Shown: piece after piece, positions 21,855-32,814 of the stretch | Position numbering within the stretch: the first letter of the stretch is position 1 | How the letters are laid out: each line of letters opens with the position of its first letter | Source of the DNA: Puccinia triticina | Lineage: Eukaryota; Basidiomycota; Pucciniomycetes; Pucciniales; Pucciniaceae | Reading direction: 5' to 3' | Length of the DNA stretch: 64,000 nucleotides | Assembly (NCBI RefSeq): GCF_026914185.1 | Contig: NC_070570.1 | Coordinates: 4,898,001-4,962,000 of the forward strand | Made by a program: the position numbers and the translations under genes | The notes under the pieces: model-generated | The model's database searches: none | Told to the model about the DNA's origin: nothing | Seen by the model: the letters and a program-made list of their open reading frames with translations, nothing else

Positions 21855-23456
21855 TTTTTGAAGGGGCAATAAATTTCCCTTGATGTCAAGAAATAGATTA
21901 GAGATTACTGTGTGAGAGTTGATTAACTGTGCATGCCGGTGTGGTGATCCAGATCTGTTGCGTGCAACAAAACTGTCAAAACCTCAACTTACAGCCTACA
22001 ATACTAGCATATGATAGAATATTATTAGAGAAATAGATTCTACATACAAACTTAACCCTAGTCACTCACTTCAACTACCCAGCTAGCTCTTTTAGTTTAG
22101 AAGTTAGTTACAATTATAGGTTTAGTACAGGCCATACCCAGGTGGAAAGTCATATAAATCATAAAAGGCATGCATGTATAGAAGAGTATAGTTAGATTTA
22201 CTAGTTAGGCAGGCCTCCACTATTAGCTACAGATCACCTCACGCAACCTGCGCGTTGGAAACTGCAGCAACTAGGCCTCCACTCAACAACTCAACAGATT
22301 TGCGCGGACCTTACATCGATGCATGCGGTCAGAAAGCCTCCACTTTGGCAGTGCAACCAACCTAGGTGGACTTTGCCTTAAAAAGTACAAATCACACATG
22401 GTCATGCGGAACATCAGTTTAAGTTATGCACCCCTTGCAGAAGGCAGTGCAATCCACAGGGTCACCACCAGCAGAAATGCCTCGAGTGCAGCCCTCACCA
22501 GCAAAAATAACTCAGAAAAGAATATATAAGGAGGCCCTCCTCCCACCATTTTTCCATCATCACCCAGGCACCCCAGCTCAGTGGTCAACAGTCATCCTTT
22601 CGCCATCAGCACGGAAACACAGTCATCAGGCATCAACATAGAAAACTCATATCACACTCCATCATCACTTCACTCTGCTAAAACCATAAAAACCAACAAA
22701 ACAGATTCTCACTTGATTATATTCTTCACCCATCTCACCATATTAAGGTTGTATACACACCTTGTACTTGTTAAAACTGATCTAGGTCTGATAGAGACTA
22801 CTACATACAAGTTTTCTCCATCATAAAGTCACACCACAACAATAAATAAATTTGTTGTCAGAATTCTGTGTAGTATAATAGAGGGGCAGGTCTTTCAAAC
22901 CACCCGTAACAGTAGTATTACTTAGCCGGAATATCATATTGTTATTTCCCCCTCAAAGGACTGCCAACCCATCCCAAAGAAGTTCTCACACCGGCCATGG
23001 AGGGGACAAAATGTGTGTTGCCCTTCATTGCCGGTACTTTTGTATTCCACATATCTACAGATCTTATATGTGGTTTGTAGAAGTAGCTTCTCACGGTTTC
23101 TTGGTGACCAAAGAACACCCGGTGTGGTGATTCATATAGGCAGGTGTGGTAAAATTTCCACTTGGAGATAGCGCGGGCGGGAATGCACAGAGTGCATTCT
23201 GGTGACATAAGCACTGAGGATGATGTCAGAAAGCACACTAAGAAAGCTTACGGAAAGTTGCACGCAGATGGAATGCACGGATCGTAGATCACAGATTGGA
23301 AAGACAGGGCTGGACTGCGGCGGACTACACTTGTGGACTGGTCAGCAGGTGAGCCAAGGCAGCCAAAGCAGGTGGAACTGGGGCGGAGGCAGTGGCAAGA
23401 GACTGACTGACGGTGACTAGACAGAGAGTGTTGGAGAGGAGCGGAGTCTGGGATAG
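21855..23456. other. Repeat-derived region, possible LTR remnant
   Basis: 22.2-22.92 kb has an LTR-like look: TATATAAGGAGGCC near 22521, then a CA-rich leader and AATAAATAAA near 22842. No matching second copy, primer site or target duplication was found, so the identity stays open. No gene seen. Confidence 0.3.
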
Positions 23457-24435
23457 TGACAGCTCTGTTTATGAAGCTTAGGGCAAAAAACCCGTCAAAA
23501 TAAGGGTTTTGGGCCCTAGCACTATAACTGTGCGGATGTAAACACTGGTAATATAAATTACCAAGCTTGTTACATGGCAAATATAGCCACTACAAGGATT
23601 TGAACACTCTGTAACAGAGAAAGGATTCATGATATAATTATTGATTACAGGGAATTAATTTGGCGTAAAAAGTAGGTGGTAAGTGCTTAAATTGATTGGC
23701 TGCTTGAAAGAGGCGGAGGTCTTACGGCAACTACTTATAAGGATAAAGCTTTAAATATGCTAATAAGGGATTTTTGATGATTTAAAGGGTTCAATCCAGT
23801 GGATTTTGCGTGCAAAGGGTGGTTTAAAAGGAAAAAAGGGCTACAATAGTAGCAGGGGAGAATATTCATGGCAAACTTACAGTTTCTGGGTGGTGAATGG
23901 TCTGGGGGATCTTTTCCTGAGGGCCAAATAGGCCTCTATTTATAGAGGGGACTTTAGTGGGCGCAACCACTAAGTCCTTTTCTCCCTATGGGAGTATCCG
24001 GAGGTGTAGGCGTGAACAAAGCTTGGCTGTGGGCAATTTATTTGTATTACAATAGTCTAATTTCCCTGACTCTGTCACATGACATGTTTATAACCAATTG
24101 TCATGTGAAAGAGCTTCAGTAGAAGACTACATAATGTTTTCACGGGGTATTTTTACACAACTAATATTACTCTTTGATATACTGTAGTTTATTTTTATGT
24201 ACTTTATTTATTTTACTAAATTTTTGTATGTAATCCTTTTTTGGGCGCGCTGAGTGGCTCATTCTTAATTATACAATTTGTACATGAAGGAATAGGAATA
24301 GGGGGTTACTTTAAGTGGGTGACCCCCCTTAAAGCAAGGCAAGGAATTCATTTCTGCAATAAAATTTAAGTATTTACAATTATTTATAGAGTTATTGCAG
24401 CCTTTTGGATACCTGTAATATCTCTGAGGCTGACA
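23457..24435. mobile_element. Solo LTR, copy A (979 bp)
   Basis: Starts TGACAGCTCTG, ends GGCTGACA, flanked by the 5-bp duplication GATAG (23452-23456 and 24436-24440). A diverged copy lies at 44046-45240 with its own 5-bp duplication. TG...CA ends plus a 5-bp TSD without internal coding fit a solo LTR left by recombination. TATTTATAGAGGGG at about 23938 may be the promoter. Confidence 0.8.
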
Positions 24436-25656
24436 GATAGTGACGTGAAGGAAAGCGGGCGGAGCTGACAGACTAGTGCGGGAAAGTGTTGAATCTGTGG
24501 GATCAGGTGGGAAAGGAAAATTGCATGGAGGGGAGGTACAAGGTTTCTCCTTCTTTTCTATCATCTAACTTACTACTCATCATTGTACTTACGCTTACGG
24601 ACGTACTAGAGTATTGGAAGAGTTTTACGTGACCTGATCTTTACTTACAGGATTACTTGCGGAGTGTGGAGCTTTATTCACTTGCGGATTATTACACTAT
24701 AGATCAGGCACATTGAGGAGCGCTAAAGGCTAGCGGATAGTAGCAGTGTGGAGCCAAGACACCAATAATCACTCAGCCCGGACACATATATTCTTGAAGA
24801 AGGCGGCTCATGGACATTTCTACCCACTGACCAGCCTTTATTCTCACACTGGTTGGAGTGAAAAAAGAGTTTAATCTTGTGCAAAACTTTTGGGATGCTC
24901 TAGGGGTGTTGATTATTTCTACACCCAGAAAGTCCCAGGAACTGGGTGAGGATCAGTTCATATTTGGCAGGAATTTATTTTCCTGCTCCTGGAACCTGAT
25001 TTCAGTCCTGGGTGCGGTATCTGCCAACTTTGAAACACCCTGATGGTGGTGGGCTGAGTACCAAGAAAAACTCTGGGGGAAACTCCTTCCACAAAAGAGT
25101 CCCCTTACTATATGGGAGAAGGGAGATCCAAATTGCGGACCTCTCCTTCTTCTATATTCTTACCTGCTGTTAAGTGGAAATACAACTAAATCACAGAACA
25201 GCTGTGTAAGTCAGCGCTGTGATAACTGCTCTATTGCTGAATTGCCCGCATTCACTGTCTCCTTTCTGCCTGCGCTTCATGCCAGTGACAAAGGAGACAC
25301 ATTTTTGGCTCCTTGTTGGCTCTCTGTGCTGTCTGAACTAGCAGAAGGCTGACATCAGCTGTCTTTGCAGACATCCAGGAGAGAATTGTGTCACTCTCAA
25401 TGGAAGGTACTGACTGGCCACTATGGGAAGTGTGTCATTGAGCAGAGGCATTTGATGCCCTGTCCCAATGACTGGTTTGCACCAGCCACAGACAAGCAGT
25501 CCCTAATCCCCTCAATGTCCAGTCTGTCCAGTCATCAAAGTAATTTTAAACTCCTCTCAATGTCCAGCTTGTGCCAGTCAGTGAGGGAAGTTGATACATA
25601 CAGTTTTTATAGTGGTGCCCTACAAGAAAAACTTTAGAAACTGCCAGCAGTGGACA
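24436..25656. other. Intergenic with decayed repeats
   Basis: 24905-25042 is bounded by AGGGGTGTT and AACACCCT and may be a relative of the GGGTGTTCAAAGTT MITEs. 25440-25590 holds decayed palindromic minisatellite units (CTCAATGTCCAG...). No gene. Confidence 0.45.
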
Positions 25657-25677
25657 CAACGGTGAAACAGATACAGT

Positions 25678-26031
25678 CATGTTAGAAAAGCTTGCTTTTG
25701 GGCAGGCCCAACTTTTGGGCTGCTGATTTCAGCCTCAAAGCCTGTATGGCTCCTGTATGTCAGGAATGCCATTGGAAGAAAAAACCTAGTTTCTTTGTTT
25801 TCCACTTTGGGGCCTTGAGGGCCCCACCATTGGATTCCTGGAGTGATTTTACTTTGATCCGGCCCTTCGCCGCCCCTGCCTCCCTCGCCCCTCGCCCGGC
25901 CCGGCACCCATGTCAAGCAAAACCGGCTGCCCGAACGGGTTTTGTCTGCCTGTACAGTGAAGCTGTACAGGCCTGTGGCTGAAACGCTGAAATCGTTTCA
26001 GCCACACGAGCCGGCAAGCTTTTCTAACATG
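25678..26031. mobile_element. Inverted-repeat element nested in copy iv
   Basis: 354 bp bounded by the perfect inverted repeat CATGTTAGAAAAGCTTGC. GC-rich interior with two internal hairpins near 25950-26000 (CCTGTACAG...CTGTACAGG and GCTGAAACG...CGTTTCAGC). Target duplication could not be fixed because the ends are palindromic. Non-coding. Confidence 0.65.
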
Positions 26032-26115
26032 GCTGTACTATACAATACAATATCTTCAGATACTTGTGTATTTTATCTGTTGAGAAGTACAAAATTGTAA
26101 ATACAAATGTATTTA

Positions 26116-26291
26116 TGGTGTTCAAAGTTGGTTTGCATAATTGCTGCATGCATAAATCATAAAATCATAAAAATATTTTGGCGAGGAAATGTTGTATTAC
26201 ATAATCAGACAGTCATATGCCCTGCAAAAAAGATTCTATGATTTTATGATTTATGCATGCATAAACTTATGCAAACCAACTTTGAACACCA
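26116..26291. mobile_element. MITE with TGGTGTTCAAAGTTGG ends
   Basis: 176 bp, near-perfect long inverted repeats (TGGTGTTCAAAGTTGG then TTTGCATAA), flanked by TA on both sides. Interior is ATAAAATCATAAAA-like. Same family as 44972-45167. Confidence 0.8.
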
Positions 26292-26957
26292 TAATTGTAT
26301 CTACCTGAAGATACAATACCATAGTATTGTATCAATAAAGTATTAAAACCTGATTTTCTTTTTTTTGGCCACTGTGGACTGTAAACAGAAAAGGTATCAA
26401 AAAAAATTAAAAATACAGTATCTTGGATTGGGCTGTATTTGCAACAAGATACCAAAGTTTGAATAAATTTGTATAGTATTGGTCTTTGAATGTGATAAAA
26501 AAAAATAGTATTGGGTGCAAAACAGATACAAATACAGGCAGATACAGATACATGTATTGTATATTTTTCACCGTTGGTTAACATGTGGCATACTCTGTGT
26601 AACTGCCATTGTAAATCCACATAATTACATCATACTCTTTCATGCACAGTGACTGTGCATTCAACCAACAGTAGGCCAGCTACGCTAACCATAGCGTTAG
26701 CGTGGCGTAGTGTAGCGGAATTCCGCTAAATTTTAGCGTAGCATTAGCAAATTGCGTCTTCTCTGCGCTAACGCTACGCGCAAAGGGTGCGCAGGTAATT
26801 TAGCTGTTAGCGTAGCGTTAGCGCAGATGCGCGCAATTGCGCTAACGCTACACACGCAGGGCGCAAAAGAGCGCGCGCTACGGTGCGCCACAGTGCTTTT
26901 AGCTGAAAAAAAGGCCTTTTTTTCCGCTAAAAGCCTAAAAGCGCTGTAGCGTAGCGT

Positions 26958-27634
26958 CAACGGTGGTTCGCTACTTTACTCTACGATAACCAGGCCGGGA
27001 GAGTAAAGTAGCGACCTTCAGTTATTTTTTTCACAGTTATTGTTATTGCTAGCGCGCGGATAGCCGTTTCATGGTTATTGTAACTGGCCTTTCTTCATAA
27101 GGCTGTTGCTGGTAAATTAACAAGTTATTGTAATAGGGGGGTTCACATTAGGATAAAAATAAAACTTTAAAGCCAATTTTAAGGCCTTTATGCACAATTT
27201 TTTAAAAAGTGAAGAAACTCTGCTGATTGTCAGCGGAAACCCAATCCCATGTGTCTTGCCAGATTTTGCAAAAAAAAAATTTAAAGGCCTTAAAGTTGAC
27301 TTTAAAATTTTACTTTTATCCTATTGTGAACCCCCCTGATGAAAGGCCAATTTTGCCCTAAAATGGCCCTTTCATACAGCTGTTACTGGTAAATGAACGC
27401 ATTAATGAGCAATGAAAGGCCAAATTTGCCCTAAAATGGCCTTTTATTGCTCAATAACTGCTGCTCTGCGCATAGATATCGTAGCTTCCTTGAAAAAAAA
27501 AAACTCTCCCTGAGTATGTTATCAATATCACACCATATTTCACAGTGGTTACCAGTCCGGTTATCGTAGAGTGACCAAAAATTGCTACGATAACGCTACT
27601 TTACCAATAACTGTAAAGTAGTGACCCACCGTTG
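26958..27634. mobile_element. TIR element with 7-bp TSD (family copy ii), nested in copy iii
   Basis: Ends CAACGGTGGTTCGCTACTTT and CAACGGTGGGTCACTACTTT (right, reverse complement), flanked by GTAGCGT (26951-26957 and 27635-27641). It contains a further inverted-repeat element at 27136-27336. Interior has repeated AAGGCC-AATTTTGCCCTAAAATGG units. Non-coding. Confidence 0.75.
27136..27336. mobile_element. MITE-like insert in copy ii
   Basis: 201 bp bounded by GGGGGGTTCACATTAGGATA and its inverted partner GGGGGGTTCACAATAGGATA, with further pairing into the interior (AAACTTTAAAG). No clear target duplication. Confidence 0.65.
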
Positions 27635-28111
27635 GTAGCGTATCGTAGTGACTGTAGCGGCGCGTTAAGACTAACAAACAATTGGCGCGCTGTTAGCGCC
27701 GCTGAAAATTAGCGCAGCGTAGCAGCGCTAACAGCGCGCTAACGCTACTCAAAATGGGCGGGCGCTTTTTGCCGCTACGCTAACGCGGCCCTGTAGCGTA
27801 GTGTAGCGTAGCGGCCCACCATTGATTCAACTATGGTTGAAATAAACTTTGAGAATAGCTTGAGTTTCACCGCAAGCCTCCTTTGAGCTTCTACATCTCA
27901 ACTGCTAGCAGTTTTTTGAGTTTTTCTTGTAGTGGTGCACTTCCCTCACCAAGTTGGGTATGCAATTGGCTTCTTAGGTTGTTTCTTTTTTTGTTTGTGA
28001 TTGTCCCCAATTGTCACAGGAGCAGTGTAGTGTTGCAATTGTGGAGTGCAAATTGTGTCTATTTTACTGGCTCTAAAGCATTGAGAACATTTTGAGCAGC
28101 AAGGCGGAATT

Positions 28112-28415
28112 CACCCCGGGAAAATTGGGGTCATGAGAGCTGTACAGGTTGCATGGTCCTGTATGCACATCAGGTCATGCAGGTCCTGTCACATATACAT
28201 GACAAGCTGTCCGGATCATGACATGCAGCTCACATCTCCAACATATCACATGCACAGTGACTGTGCAGAGGCTTTCACAGACCTGTCAGCTACAGTTCAC
28301 ATACATGAAAGCCAGTCCTGCAAATGATGCATGACACAGGGCGCGGGAATTTTTTATGTGACGTGCAGGACTGTGCAACCTGTATGCCTGTCATGACCCC
28401 AGTTTGCCCGGGGTG
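28112..28415. mobile_element. 304-bp TIR element, 3-bp TSD (CACTA-like ends)
   Basis: Ends CACCCCGGGAAAATTGGGG and CACCCCGGGCAAACTGGGG continue pairing for about 50 bp (GTCATGA, ACAGGTTGCA). Flanked by ATT on both sides. A CAC start and 3-bp duplication would fit CACTA/EnSpm, but the assignment is tentative. Interior rich in CATGAC/GTCATG motifs. Confidence 0.65.
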
Positions 28416-28598
28416 ATTGATCATCCAATAAGGAGAAATAATTGTCAAGAAAGCTTTCAGATACCGCAAGACTGGGCTGGGGATGTGTAGGCTCAACATG
28501 GAGGCGTAATAGATTTATGTTGTAAGGAAACGAAGATATAGATCGGTCCATGACCTCTTTGGCATGATTTTAATAACCAGTGGATACAAAATTCCCGC

Positions 28599-28917
28599 TA
28601 AGGATTGTTGATTGGTACCCGTGGCGGGTACCTAGTACCGCTTGGCAGGTACTGCTTGCACCCACCTTGCACCCGTGTAGTGGTGCCGGGTGTGGTACTA
28701 GGTACTTGGGTTGGTGCCCAAAAGCAGTGTGGTACCCTGGTACTGCCCACAAATACCACATGTGGAGGGTACCAAGTACTGCTTGGGGGGTACCGCTTGC
28801 ACCCCCCTTGCACCCGCCAGGCGGTACCAGGTGTGGTACTAGGTACCCAATTTGGGCCAAAAAACAAGGGGGTACCCAGGTACCAGTTGGTACCAGGGTC
28901 TAGATCAACAATCCCTA
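28599..28917. mobile_element. hAT-like MITE, 319 bp
   Basis: Ends TAAGGATTGTTGAT (left) and TAGGGATTGTTGAT (right, reverse complement). Flanking 8-mers ATTCCCGC and ATTCCCAC match at 7 of 8. The interior is full of GGTACC motifs, as in the elements at 19096 and 21641. Confidence 0.8.
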
Positions 28918-28925
28918 ATTCCCAC

Positions 28926-30121
28926 CAGCATCTGTAATATTTAAGCCTTTGGTGACTGCGGATAAATGGTGCAGATATGCTACTTCAAGATGCACAAAAA
29001 TGCCGGAACTCGGCAAGGAAGTGTAGAAACCAGCCGCAATTGGGATATGTGGTTGATACAGGAAGAGCTGGACCAATATAGGGGGGGTGCAAAAAAAAAC
29101 TGTGGCATCATATCCTCATTCTCATACATTTTTGGTTACTACCCCCCTTGTCCCCCAAAAAACTTCATACAATTGGGGTGAGTACCTTATCCGCCAAATT
29201 TCCCATTCATACATCTGGGGTGCATACGTTTTTTGTTTTTTGACCAAAAATTCATACATTTTTGTTACTGTGTTCCATGGGGGCTTTCCTGGGTCCTGTA
29301 GGAATATATGAATCTGACAAAAGGTCGGCTCTGATAATATACGCTCGGTCTCGCCCTTCAATCTCGAGGATGAGGTCCCGGCCGCTCAGGCGAAACATGC
29401 GCAGCCGCAGTCTGAGCCAGAAATACGGTGTGGCTGAGCCAGCTTGCCGCCTGAGCTACGGCATTTTAGCTAAAAATAAAATAAAACATTTATGGCTTTA
29501 GTTTCTCTATTTTGGGTTCTGCATCTGGCGGAACTCACCTTGTTCCTTGGAAATACATAGCATGCTGGGGAAGGTCGAGCTGGTCCTGAATGAGCTGCTC
29601 GTGGCGACACGGGCAGCAGTGACACTGCAAGTTTTTTTTTGTCTTTCAGCCGCTGTCGGGTGCAGACCCTCGGTCTATGAGCATTGATGGTGTGGTGAGT
29701 AAGATTGCGAGCGCTTGGTCATTCGTCCCTCTTCTCTGCGCACACAGTGAGGCTGCTCTGCTGCTCCAGTGTTGCCGAAGGTTTTGGGATGTGAGCATCA
29801 TCAGATGCATGCTGAGCCATGACGGAGTGACCAATACCCTGCACAGTCCGTCTGGTGCTGACTCCCTGCATACACCCTGCCAAGGGAAGGAGGGTCCGTC
29901 GATCGATGGCCACCTCTTCACCAGAGCAGGCGGAATCGGATCGCCACTCGACCCTGCCTCGGCTTGAATCCGCGCCTTAATTTAAGCCCGTTTCAGACGC
30001 ACGCTTGTCCGCAATATTAAAGACAGCCTCATCTCTTCCCGCATCCCGAGCACTTTTATTATCCCAAGAACGCGGGGCCCGTACAACACCCAAGACCTCT
30101 CACCCAGAAGACAGCAGCAGG
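28926..30121. other. Intergenic, upstream of the cryptochrome
   Basis: 29120-29265 has two copies of a TTCATACATTTTTG motif. 29570-29655 repeats sequence seen at 14255-14375. 29677-29964 is open on the plus strand for 96 codons (SKIASAWSFVPLLCAHSE...), possibly a gene fragment; not identified. 29990-30121 should hold the cryptochrome promoter and leader. Confidence 0.4.
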
Positions 30122-32321
30122 ATGGGTGTCGGAGCTCGGTCGCTGACGATTGCGCTGTTCAGGAACGACCTGCGTGTGCACGACAACCCGATCCTGAGCC
30201 ACGCCCATCTGGCGACGGTCAAGGAGGGCGACTCGGTGCGAAGAAACAAGGTGTCGGACTACGTCTTGCCGCTCTACGTCTTCGACGAGCGCCAGGTCGA
30301 GCTCTCCGGCCTGGAGGGCTATCAGTCGCAGGCCGGGCCTGCACGCACCGAGGTCTGCGGGTTCTGGCGGACTGGCTGTCATCGGCTCAAGTATGCGCTC
30401 CGCCAACCTCATCACCCCATCCCAATAATCACTGATCATTAATCCATCTTTCGCTCTGGGCGCTGCTGCAGTTTCTTGTGTCAATCAGTCTACGAACTCA
30501 AGCATCAGCTTCAAAAGAGGGGCAGCGATCTTCTCGTCAGGTTCGGAGTCGTCGAAGCCACCACCATCAAGATCATCGAGGAGCTCCAACGGAACGGCTT
30601 CACTGTCGATCATGTGTATATGGCCAAGGAAGCCGCGTTCGAGGAAGTCGGGACCGAGAAACGCTTGGCGGGTCTGTTGGCCAAGTTGGCCCACAAAGTC
30701 CCACTCACCCTGTTCCATTCACGATCTCTAGGTATGAATCTCTGCGTGACACCCCTAAAGAAAGTGTTTAGCATTCAGCCTTTTTTCCCGCATCTAATTT
30801 CAGTGTGTGTGTATTTCCTTAGTCCATCCGGATGATCTGCCCTTTACGATCAACAAGACGCCGGACGTATACACGCCCTTCCGATCGAGAGTGGAGTCAT
30901 TACCGGCTGCCAAGCTATGTCGGCCGCTGCTCCCGCTGCCGGAAAAGCTGGTCCCGTTCCCGTCGCTTCCGGACAGTATCCTCAAAGCGCCGGCGGAGCG
31001 GGGATACTCGGGATCGCTCTGTGAGGGCGAGGGCATGGAGGCGGTGTTCAGGAAACTGGCCGCCCCGTTGCTCGCAAGCCCCAACATCCCCCAACCAGAC
31101 TCCCAACAAGATCACGCCGAATACACGCCCGATCCCAGGTCGGCTTTCCCCTACCAAGGCGGCGAATCAGAGGCCTTAAGAAGACTTGATGATTACTTCT
31201 TCAAGGGCGACCAGCCCCCCGTTAGGACCTATAAAACCACCCGAAACGGCCTGCTCGGCCATGCTTATAGCACCAAGTTCTCTCCCTTCCTCGCCCTCGG
31301 TTGCATCTCTCCTCGGAAAATCATCCATTCGTTGTGGGATCATGAGGCTAAGCTTGGATCTAATAAGGATACTTATTGGGTATTGTTCGAAATCTTATGG
31401 CGAGATTATTTCATCTTCATCAGCCAAAAGTTAGTTGCCCATCTTGTTCTCTCGATCGGTCAGGGTCTACTGAGCTGATTTTCTATGCCGGCGAATGCAG
31501 GTTCGGCAGGACGTTATTCTTGCTGAAAGGCTTCGAGGGGCGAATGGATCCCAAAGGCGCGGCGCAGAAGCTGTCGTATTGGAAGCCATTCAGAGATGAG
31601 AAGATGAAGCAAGGATCCAAAGGCCAAGCGGCGGTGAACCGGAGTGCATTGGCCTGGCTGAAGGGCACAACCGGCGTCCCGTTCATCGACGCCAACATGA
31701 TCGAGCTGCGCGAGAGCGGGTTCATGAGCAACCGGGGGCGCCAAAACGTCGCGTCGTTCTTGGCCAAAGACTTGGAGCTGGATTGGCGGATCGGCGCGGA
31801 ATGGTTCGAGTCCGAGTTACTGGACTACGACCCCTGTTCGAACTACGGTAATTGGCAGTACGGTCAGTCTTCCCCCCATCCACCCTGCTCTTTCTCGTTG
31901 TCTTTCTCTTATTATTCAACCTGCATCTATTCTCAGTCGCCGGGGTCGGGAACGATCCGCGAACATCAAGACAGTTTAACCCCATCAAACAAGCAAAGGA
32001 TTACGACGCTCAGGGCGAATACGTCAAGCATTGGATCCCCGAATTGAAGAACTTCCCAGCAAACAGAATCCATTGTTGAGTCATACCCTCATTTGACCCC
32101 TCACATAAGAGAGAAACTTGCAACCCGTTTTTCTCACCCGATTCTTTGAAACAAATCTTTGCTTCTTCGTAGCTCCGTGGCTTATGAACAGTCAAGAATG
32201 GGACAAGTATTTAGCCGGGCCTCATAAAGGAGACACTCACGAGAAGGGCGCCGGGCAGGAGTATCCTAGACGGCCGATCTTGGAGCAACAGGCGTGGAAA
32301 AAGCATTACCAAAGACGTTAA
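30122..32321 (+). CDS. DASH-type cryptochrome
   Basis: Six exons (30122-30390, 30472-30731, 30823-31429, 31501-31862, 31937-32074, 32173-32321) join in frame to 594 residues. The N-terminal photolyase alpha/beta domain shows [12 protein letters not shown] and LPLYVFD. The FAD-binding helical half shows [26 protein letters not shown], the [15 protein letters not shown] block and [22 protein letters not shown], both diagnostic of the CRY-DASH branch. DASH proteins bind FAD and an antenna folate, repair cyclobutane dimers in single-stranded DNA, and in some fungi act as blue or UV light sensors. The ATG at 30122 starts directly before the conserved N terminus. Length and motifs look complete, so the gene is probably active. 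Confidence 0.93.
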
Positions 32322-32814
32322 CACTTCGTTTCCCTCATTTTGTTTGCTGACCTTGTATAACGTTCCTCAACCTTCTCAATAGATTTCTAATTTGCGGCCT
32401 TTTCTTCGTAAAGCTCTTAGTAGATTAAAATCATTGCCATGTAGCATTGAGGTGTTTTGAGACCTATTTCGTCTTTCATGTGTGTGCAGGCTGCTTGCAA
32501 AGCAAGGCTTTTCTGAACTTCTCCAAACTATGTATGCTTCTACAAAGCAGGCAACGCCCGTTTGGGACATTTGGATAGATGCTGCCTACACAGTAATACT
32601 ACTCGATGCCTGATTTTTCACACAACTTTCTCACAGTAGACTTACACAGGTAGAGTACATGTTGAGACATACATGGATCATCGAATGATCCGACGACACA
32701 AATAAAACTACAACACACAGTAAGCAGCACAAATAAAATAAACATACATCTGCTGGTATTGACTGAGGTTAAAGTGTCCTGAGAGTTTAATGAGATGAGT
32801 GCAGTCCATCTTAG
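32322..32814. other. Intergenic between convergent genes
   Basis: Shared 3' flank of the cryptochrome and the minus-strand gene ending at 32815. AT-rich, no features seen. Confidence 0.6.

Larger units (their letters stand above)
25657..26576. mobile_element. TIR element with CAACGGTGAAA ends (family copy iv), host of two nested elements
   Basis: Ends CAACGGTGAAACAGATACAG (left) and CAACGGTGAAAAATATACAA (right, reverse complement). Flanking 7-mers GTGGACA and GTTAACA agree at 5 of 7 positions. Interior without nested parts is AT-rich with repeated GATACA motifs. It contains inserts at 25678-26031 and 26116-26291. Non-coding. Confidence 0.65.
26666..27824. mobile_element. TIR element with 7-bp TSD (family copy iii), outer element of a nest
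   Basis: Ends CAACAGTAGGCCAGCTACGC and CAATGGTGGGCCGCTACGC (reverse complement of the right), with the 7-bp duplication ATTCAAC (26659-26665 and 27825-27831). Without the 677-bp insert and its duplication it is about 475 bp, almost the size of the copy inside gag (470 bp). Its interior is similarly a dense array of AGCGTAGCGTTAGCGC motifs. Non-coding. Confidence 0.8.

Noticed and set aside
22300..22920. Complete solo LTR
   Set aside because: TATA and polyadenylation-like signals are suggestive, but no TG...CA boundaries with a 5-bp duplication could be found.
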